DNA from: Methanosarcina sp.
GTDB taxonomy: Archaea > Halobacteriota > Methanosarcinia > Methanosarcinales > Methanosarcinaceae
Assembly (NCBI GenBank): GCA_024280975.1
Contig: JAMXLQ010000195.1
Coordinates: 1-19,710 of the forward strand
DNA length: 19,710 nucleotides
Direction: 5' to 3'
The translations under genes and the position numbers were made by a program. The notes beneath the pieces were generated by a model. It was not told the DNA's origin and ran no database searches. It worked only from the letters and a program-made list of their open reading frames with translations. Positions 14,684 to 19,710 of this stretch are shown one piece after another. Position 1 is the stretch's first letter. The number at the start of each line of letters is the position of its first letter.

Positions 14684-16603
14684 ATGGATATGTCAAAATA
14701 TATAGGTATTTTCAGGGCTGAATCTGAGAAATACATCAAAGAGTTGAGCGACTCCCTGCTGGCACTTGAAAATGATCCTCAAAATGCGGAACATATGAAT
14801 GCGCTATTTCGTACAGCTCATACATTCAAAGGTATGGCTGCAACTATGGGGTTCAAACAAATTGTTGAGTTAACGCATGAAATGGAGAGTTTAATAGACA
14901 GGTTGCGTACACAGAAAGTTATACTTAATTCTTCTTTGATTGATGCTCTCTTCGTATGTGTGGACGCCCTTGAGGCGCTTGTAGAAAATACCTGTTGTGA
15001 TGAGGGAGATGAACCCGGAAAAAGAAAAAAAAGTACAGATAATAATTGCGAATCCTATCCCGATATCTGCAAGGTACTAAGAACTTTAAGGGACGCAAGC
15101 GAGTATTGTGAAAAAGGCTCAATTCAAAAAGATAGTGAGGAAGAAAGTAAAACAGAAAATATTGCAGAAAGAGAAAGTGAAAGAAAAGAAGGAGAAGAAA
15201 GAGAACGAGAAAATGACAGAGGGGAAGGTGAAAAAAGTGACAGTGAAAGAGAAACAGGTGAAGAAGAAAATGACAAAATAGAGGATGATGGAAAAAAATA
15301 CATTAGAGAAAAAGGAGTTCCAAGAATTGAAGAGATTAGTAAAGTTAAGAAATCTTCAAAGGAAATTCATCGACCAGAAACCGGAGGAAAAATCCTCGCT
15401 TCTCCAAAATCGGATCCTAAAGTAAAAACTATACATAGCTCAAGAATTAGTACCGAACAGCTCGATAAATTGATGAATCTTGTAGGCGAGCTCGTAATTA
15501 ACCGAAGCAGAATAAACGAGCTTACAGGCAACATACAATCTCAGGAGCTTGAGGTTACACTTTCAGAGTTGTATAAACTAACAAAAGAACTGCAAGATGA
15601 AGTGATAAAGGCAAGAATGGTACCTCTGGACCATATCACCTATATTTATCCCAGAATGGTAAGAGATTTTGCACGAGTACAAAACAAAAAAATCGATTTT
15701 ATAATCAGAGGGAAAGAAATTAAATTCGACAGAACCGTTCTCGAAGAAATCGGGGATTCTCTGGTTCACCTGTTAAGAAATGCAATAGACCATGGAATTG
15801 AAATTCCGGAGAGGCGCGCTGAACTTGGGAAAAAAGAGACTGGCACCATACTGATTACAGCTTCAAGACAGGAAAATTTTGCCCTTATCAAAATTGAAGA
15901 TGATGGATGTGGAATAAATATCAAAGAAATAAAGGAAGTTGCATTAAAGAAAGGAATTATCTCAAGAGAACGCGCGGAGCAGCTTCAAGAAGGGGAAGCA
16001 ATGCAGCTGATCTTTGCTCCAGGCCTCAGCACCTCTGACAGCATTACCGATATTTCGGGAAGGGGAATCGGAATGGATATAGTAAAAAATAAGATTGAGC
16101 GCCTTGGAGGATCTGTAAAAATCGACTCAAAGCCTGGACTTGGTTCCAGATTTGAACTGAAACTACCCTTAACCATTGCGGTTTATCAGGCCATGCTAAT
16201 AAGAGTCGGCAAGGAAAAATATGCAATTCCTTTCACAAGCATAATAAAGAATATCGAAATCAGTCCGCAGGAAATCAAGCACATAAAGGGACAGGAAGTT
16301 ATTTTAATGGATAATAAAATTCTTCCGCTTCTTAGATTGAGAAAACTGTTTCAGTTGCCTGATAAAGACGAGAATAATATTGTGGACAAAAACAATATTT
16401 TTGTAGTTATAGTTGAAAAGCACGGGCACTATATTGGAATAATTGTGGATGAGCTGCTTGGAAAACAGGAAGTAATAGTAAAGAACTTCAAAAGTAAGCT
16501 TCTTGACAATACCAGAGGATTTGCAGGAGCAACAATTCTAGGCGACGGAAACGTTATTTTGATTATTGACGTTAACTCCTTAATTAAATTTATAAATCAA
16601 TAA
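14684..16603 (+). CDS. cheA: Chemotaxis histidine kinase CheA
   Basis: Central kinase of the chemosensory system, 639 residues. The Hpt (P1) domain covers about 1-105, with phosphoacceptor H46 (LFRTAHTFKGMAATMGF). From about 107 to 255 there is a low-complexity linker of Glu, Lys, Arg, Ser and Asp instead of a clear CheY-binding P2 domain. The dimerisation domain P3 starts near 253 (SSRISTEQLDKLMNLVGELV). The ATPase P4 has the N box HLLRNAIDHG (362-371), G1 DDGCG (406-410) and G2 GRGIGMD (459-465). The CheW-like P5 domain runs from about 500 to the end. All catalytic residues are present. GGCAGGG lies about 10 bases before the ATG at 14684. It is followed by cheR after 152 nt. Confidence 0.95.
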   Translation: MDMSKYIGIFRAESEKYIKELSDSLLALENDPQNAEHMNALFRTAHTFKGMAATMGFKQIVELTHEMESLIDRLRTQKVILNSSLIDALFVCVDALEALVENTCCDEGDEPGKRKKSTDNNCESYPDICKVLRTLRDASEYCEKGSIQKDSEEESKTENIAERESERKEGEERERENDRGEGEKSDSERETGEEENDKIEDDGKKYIREKGVPRIEEISKVKKSSKEIHRPETGGKILASPKSDPKVKTIHSSRISTEQLDKLMNLVGELVINRSRINELTGNIQSQELEVTLSELYKLTKELQDEVIKARMVPLDHITYIYPRMVRDFARVQNKKIDFIIRGKEIKFDRTVLEEIGDSLVHLLRNAIDHGIEIPERRAELGKKETGTILITASRQENFALIKIEDDGCGINIKEIKEVALKKGIISRERAEQLQEGEAMQLIFAPGLSTSDSITDISGRGIGMDIVKNKIERLGGSVKIDSKPGLGSRFELKLPLTIAVYQAMLIRVGKEKYAIPFTSIIKNIEISPQEIKHIKGQEVILMDNKILPLLRLRKLFQLPDKDENNIVDKNNIFVVIVEKHGHYIGIIVDELLGKQEVIVKNFKSKLLDNTRGFAGATILGDGNVILIIDVNSLIKFINQ

Positions 16604-16755
16604 ATGATCCATAAATAGACAAACTATCCATATAGGGGAAATTTGTAAAAGGGAAATAGAGTGTTAGAGTAAAGTAAAATGAGATGAGATATTTAAAAAA
16701 TAAATAAAATACTTTTAGAGGAAAGCGCCTGGATAAAAGTGCTGCCGGTGAAGAG

Positions 16756-17667
16756 ATGAGTAACTTTCCAGTTAGAAAAGAAATTGGTAATGAAATAAAC
16801 AAAGAGATAAGTAAAGAAATAAGGGCAGGTCGAAACCTGGAGGAAGACCCAGGCTTTGAGCTGTTAAAAAGAGTTGTTACTGGAAATACTGGCTTTAACT
16901 GTGAACATTACAAAGAAGCTCATCTCAGGCGTAGAATTAACGTACGAATTCGAGCCACCAATTCCGAGAGTTATGGCGCGTACCTGAAACTTTTGAAGAG
17001 AGATCCGCAAGAGTATGAATTTCTTGTTGACACCCTTACTGTAAATGTCAGTGAATTTTTCCGAAATCCTGAAACTTTCAAGATAATCGAAAATGAGATT
17101 GTTCCTTCTATTGTTAGGTACAGATCAGAGTCGTTAATCCGATCAATCCGCATCTGGAGTGCTGGTTGTGCTGCAGGAGAAGAGACCTATTCCCTTGCTA
17201 TCCTGCTACACAAGGCACTGAAAACCGATTTTAATAAGTATAGAATAAGAATTATAGGTACGGATATTGATGCTCAAAGTCTGGAAAAAGCTAGAAAAGG
17301 TGTTTACAGTGAAAACTCACTTAAAAATCTTGATCTAAGCATAAAGGAACGTTATTTCTTGAAACAGAGAGATGCATATCAGGTAATAGACGAATTGAAG
17401 AGTATAACACAATTTAAACGTCATGATCTGATTTCAGATTCTAGAATTGATCATTTTGATCTTATTATCTGCCGAAACGTAATGATATACTTTAAAAAGG
17501 AAATTCAGGAACAATTGCAGCTTAATTTTTACCAGGCTCTAGAAAAGGGAGGATTTTTTGTAATAGGAAAGTCCGAAACACTGCTTGAAACTGCATCCGG
17601 CCTCTTTAAACCTTACAATACGAGAGAACGCCTATACATAAAAGGAATCTCAAGAAATATTTATTGA
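16756..17667 (+). CDS. cheR: Chemotaxis protein methyltransferase CheR
   Basis: SAM-dependent methyltransferase, 303 residues, which methylates glutamates on the transducer for adaptation. The N-terminal CheR helical domain includes HYKEAHLRRRINVRIRA (51-67) and the conserved TVNVSEFFRNP (95-105). The catalytic domain has the SAM-binding SAGCAAGEE (135-143), acidic GTDID (168-172), ICRNVMIYF (238-246) and LEKGGFFVIGKSE. The first 25 residues are charged and variable. The ATG at 16756 has GGTGA ending five bases before it. Its opposing enzyme, CheB, is only a relic in this cluster. Last gene of the plus-strand group. Confidence 0.94.
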   Translation: MSNFPVRKEIGNEINKEISKEIRAGRNLEEDPGFELLKRVVTGNTGFNCEHYKEAHLRRRINVRIRATNSESYGAYLKLLKRDPQEYEFLVDTLTVNVSEFFRNPETFKIIENEIVPSIVRYRSESLIRSIRIWSAGCAAGEETYSLAILLHKALKTDFNKYRIRIIGTDIDAQSLEKARKGVYSENSLKNLDLSIKERYFLKQRDAYQVIDELKSITQFKRHDLISDSRIDHFDLIICRNVMIYFKKEIQEQLQLNFYQALEKGGFFVIGKSETLLETASGLFKPYNTRERLYIKGISRNIY

Positions 17668-17691
17668 AGAAATCAAGAACCTAATGAGTTT

Positions 17692-17713
17692 AACTGAATA
17701 CTAATGTTCAGTT
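17692..17713 (+). terminator. Probable terminator after cheR
   Basis: The perfect 7-bp inverted repeat AACTGAA (17692-17698) and TTCAGTT (17707-17713) has an 8-nt loop and lies 25 nt past the cheR stop. A T-rich run follows for about 100 nt. Confidence 0.5.
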
Positions 17714-17812
17714 TCTAATTCATTTACTTTTAATTCATTTTTAGTTTCTAATTCGTTTTTAGCTTTTAATCCATTTTTAGCTCTAATCTGTCTTTAGCTT
17801 TTAATCTGTTTA
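17711..17812. repeat. ~18-nt T-rich tandem array
   Basis: Six degenerate units follow one another, including GTTTCTAATTCGTTTTTA (17744), GCTTTTAATCCATTTTTA (17762), GCTCTAATCTGTCTTTA (17780) and GCTTTTAATCTGTTTA (17797). Unit lengths run from 15 to 18 nt. It overlaps the T-tract after cheR and so could itself supply several termination sites. Confidence 0.7.
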
Positions 17813-18184
17813 GTTACTATTGAAATACTATTGGGGAGATTTGGAACTTATAAAAAGTAATTGTTTAAAAATAAGTTATTTTTGTCTCTTCACCTTTTCT
17901 CTGAAAAATTATATATTTAATATAAATATTATAATCGACATTATTAGTCCTATAATAAATTTGAATCTGAGTAACACTTAAAGTGTAGCACTTTAAGTAA
18001 CACTTTGAGTGTACTAAGTATACATTAAGCGCAACGTTCTGAGTAAATACTATATTCTATGTTATTCTGTAAGGTATCTGAAAAGTTTTGAAAGCTTATA
18101 GTAGACCGGAAAGACAGGGAAAACAAACCTGACTATTCCTGAATTAATTTCAAAATATCAACAATAAGCAAGTGAGAGATTTTT
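17813..18184 (+). promoter_or_regulatory. Upstream region of ftr with palindrome cluster
   Basis: A very AT-rich core (17906-17935, containing TTATATATTT and AATATAAATATTATAA) is the likeliest TATA region. Just downstream are two 13-nt palindromes, ACACTTAAAGTGT (17974-17986) and ACACTTTGAGTGT (18000-18012), 26 bp apart. The interlocking pair ACTTAAAGTG (17976-17985) and CACTTTAAGT (17989-17998) has a 3-nt spacer. These could be operator sites or an RNA hairpin in a leader of roughly 200 nt. No gene is seen here. Confidence 0.5.
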
Positions 18185-19078
18185 ATGGAAATCAATGGAG
18201 TAGAAATCGAAGATACATACGCAGAAGCGTTTCCGATCAAGATTGCACGGGTACTCATAACAGCTGCTACCAAGCGCTGGGCTCTCGTGGCAGCTACTGA
18301 AGCTACAGGCTTTGCAACATCTGTTATAATGTGCCCCGCAGAAGCAGGAATTGAGAGGTTAGCAGACCCCTGCGAGACCCCTGATGGCAGGCCTGGAGTT
18401 TATATCCAAATCTGTACTTTCAAGTATGAAGCTCTGGAAGAGCAGTTACTTGAAAGGATTGGACAATGTGTGCTTACAGCCCCTACAACTGCAGTCTTCA
18501 ATGGACTTCCTGAGGCTGAAAAACAGTTTAACGTAGGTTTTAAACTTAAGTTCTTCGCAGACGGTATGGAGTCAGAAACCCAGATTGCAGGCCGCAAAGT
18601 ATATAAGGTCCCAATTATGGAAGGAGATTTCCTGACCGAAGACAATATAGGAGCTATAGCCGGAATTGCAGGTGGAAACTTCTTTATCTTTGGAGATTCT
18701 CAGATGAGCGCCCTGACCGCATCCGAAGCTGCTGTTGATGCAATTGGAGAGCTTGAAGGCACAATTACTCCCTTCCCTGGCGGCATTGTAGCCAGTGGAT
18801 CCAAATCCGGAGCAAACAAATACAAGTTCCTGAAAGCTACTGCCAATGAAAAATTCTGCCCCTCTATAAAGAACAAGGTTGAAAATACCGAAATTCCAGC
18901 AGATGTCAATGCTGTTTATGAAATCGTCATTAACGGGCTTGATGAAGAAAGCATAAAAGCTGCAATGAAAGCAGGAATTAAAGCCGCTGTAACTGTTCCA
19001 GGCATCAAGAAAATCTCTGCAGGAAATTACGGCGGAAATCTCGGGAAATATCAGTTCAAACTGAACGAGCTCTTCTGA
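18185..19078 (+). CDS. ftr: Formylmethanofuran:tetrahydromethanopterin formyltransferase
   Basis: Ftr transfers the formyl group between formylmethanofuran and tetrahydromethanopterin (tetrahydrosarcinapterin in Methanosarcina), the second step of CO2 reduction and the reverse step in methyl-group oxidation. It is a soluble cytoplasmic enzyme. The 297 residues match the family length. Recognisable segments are MEINGVEIEDTYAEAFPIK (1-19), TGFATSVIMCPAEAGIE, DGRPGVYIQICTF, TAPTTAVFNGLPEAE, GGNFFIFGDSQMSALTASEA, PFPGGIVASGSKSG and the C-terminal GGNLGKYQFKLNELF. The ATG at 18185 is preceded by AGTGAGAGAT. It is transcribed alone, with a long upstream region and a hairpin plus T-tract downstream. 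Confidence 0.97.
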   Translation: MEINGVEIEDTYAEAFPIKIARVLITAATKRWALVAATEATGFATSVIMCPAEAGIERLADPCETPDGRPGVYIQICTFKYEALEEQLLERIGQCVLTAPTTAVFNGLPEAEKQFNVGFKLKFFADGMESETQIAGRKVYKVPIMEGDFLTEDNIGAIAGIAGGNFFIFGDSQMSALTASEAAVDAIGELEGTITPFPGGIVASGSKSGANKYKFLKATANEKFCPSIKNKVENTEIPADVNAVYEIVINGLDEESIKAAMKAGIKAAVTVPGIKKISAGNYGGNLGKYQFKLNELF

Positions 19079-19165
19079 GCTTAAACTTCTTTCTTAATTT
19101 TTTCATTTTTTTATTCTTCTCTTTTTCTTTTTTACTTTCCTTTTTACTTTTTCCTCAACTCACTA
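19068..19165 (+). terminator. Probable terminator of ftr
   Basis: A small hairpin, AGCTC-TTCT-GAGCT (19068-19081), overlaps the ftr stop. It is followed by an unusually long pyrimidine-rich stretch to about 19165 with runs of six or seven T. Multiple T-runs fit archaeal intrinsic termination. The rest of 19166-19330 is AT-rich with no gene. Confidence 0.55.
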
Positions 19166-19330
19166 ATTGTTGCTTTGTATCTCTCATAAAACTAAATATG
19201 AAAAAGAATAAAAGGTTGTACAAAAAGAAAAAAGTATTAGATCCCATAGCTGATTTTTCTAGATTATATCAAAAAATTATAATTTATAATCTGGCTGTTT
19301 CAAGCATCAGGGAAGCTAGGAATATTAACT

Positions 19331-19710
19331 TTAAAGACCAATTACATTGAGGCCGGCGCGGATAATATCCATCGGGCCAAGGCCAGTAATCTGCATCATG
19401 ACATAAGCTGCAACGAAAGCTCCTGTTGCACTTCCTATATTCGCAAAACTTGCGACAAGAAGAACCCGCATAAACTTGTTTTTGAACATCTCTCTGAAAG
19501 TCTCTACTGCAAATAGAGCTTTTAGATCTGCTGTAGTGGGATTTCGCTGTTTTGCTTCTACCAGACCAGCGAACCAACCTGCAGCTATCAATGGATGCAA
19601 AGTGGTTAACCAGGCAACAGAAAAGGCAGTCAAAACTGAGTAAGGATGTCCACCTGCAAGCACAGTTCCAATTGCACTTAGAGTCCCAGTAATAATGAAC
19701 CAACATCCGA
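19331..19710 (-). CDS. TraB-family membrane protein, C-terminal part (partial)
   Basis: Only the last 126 codons are in the window; the frame is open to the edge, so the real start lies outside. The segment begins with hydrophobic CWFIITGTLSAIGTVLAGGH, then PYSVLTAFSVAWLTTLHPLI and AAGWFAGLVEAKQRNPTTAD, then MRVLLVASFANIGSATGAFV. The GGHP, LHPLxAAGWFAGLVEA and ANxGSxxGxFV pattern is what I know from the membrane-bound C-terminal domain of archaeal TraB/PrgY-like proteins, with about four hydrophobic segments. The function of these proteins in archaea is not established. A GTG at 19663 inside this frame is not the true start, because the hydrophobic sequence continues upstream of it. Confidence 0.8.
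   Translation of the reverse strand, partial: GCWFIITGTLSAIGTVLAGGHPYSVLTAFSVAWLTTLHPLIAAGWFAGLVEAKQRNPTTADLKALFAVETFREMFKNKFMRVLLVASFANIGSATGAFVAAYVMMQITGLGPMDIIRAGLNVIGL

Overview
The window looks like chromosome from a methanogenic archaeon of the genus Methanosarcina. The genus call is inferred from gene content and overall protein character: a 297-residue formylmethanofuran:tetrahydromethanopterin formyltransferase (ftr), a four-subunit pyruvate:ferredoxin oxidoreductase in C-D-A-B order, ribosome binding sites of the GGAGG/GGTGA type, long AT-rich intergenic regions, and a bacterial-type chemotaxis set. No database search was possible. No rRNA, tRNA, intact transposase or CRISPR array was seen.

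Layout. 1-3130 (+): porCDAB, four overlapping genes ending in a hairpin plus T-tract. 3186-3800: decayed remnant of a STAND-type NTPase/TPR protein. 3914-4062: about eleven units of a degenerate ~14-nt CCGTTTTT repeat. 4369-4824 (-): orphan hypothetical protein. 4870-5100: structured, unexplained stretch, possibly a mobile-element end. 5252-5342: 11-nt tandem array. 5380-8788 (-): DtxR-family regulator, metal-binding lipoprotein, ABC ATPase and ABC permease, with candidate operators. 8866-9699 (-): broken GntP-type permease. 9758-17667: two divergent chemotaxis groups, one on the minus strand (single-domain receiver, transducer, cheW) and one on the plus strand (cheY, a cheB relic, cheA, cheR). 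18185-19078 (+): ftr behind a promoter region with palindromes. 19331-19710 (-): C-terminal part of a TraB-family membrane protein running off the window.

How it fits together. por and ftr are housekeeping methanogen genes: acetyl-CoA/pyruvate interconversion, and C1 transfer in CO2 reduction or methyl oxidation. The ABC cassette imports a divalent metal, probably Zn(II) or Mn(II). It is probably controlled by the adjacent DtxR-like repressor through TTTGG-N6-CCCAAA sites. The chemotaxis genes form a nearly complete core (transducer, CheW, CheA, CheY, CheR), but methylesterase cheB survives only as a ~220-nt relic exactly where the gene should be. No cheC, cheD or cheF is present here. Adaptation must therefore be altered, or completed by another locus.

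The most interesting signals are the cheB relic in an otherwise intact che operon, the paired operators exactly 40 bp apart, the altered metal site and Cys/His tail of the regulator, the palindrome cluster before ftr, and several degenerate short-period arrays in intergenic DNA. I saw no convincing new defence or mobile system.
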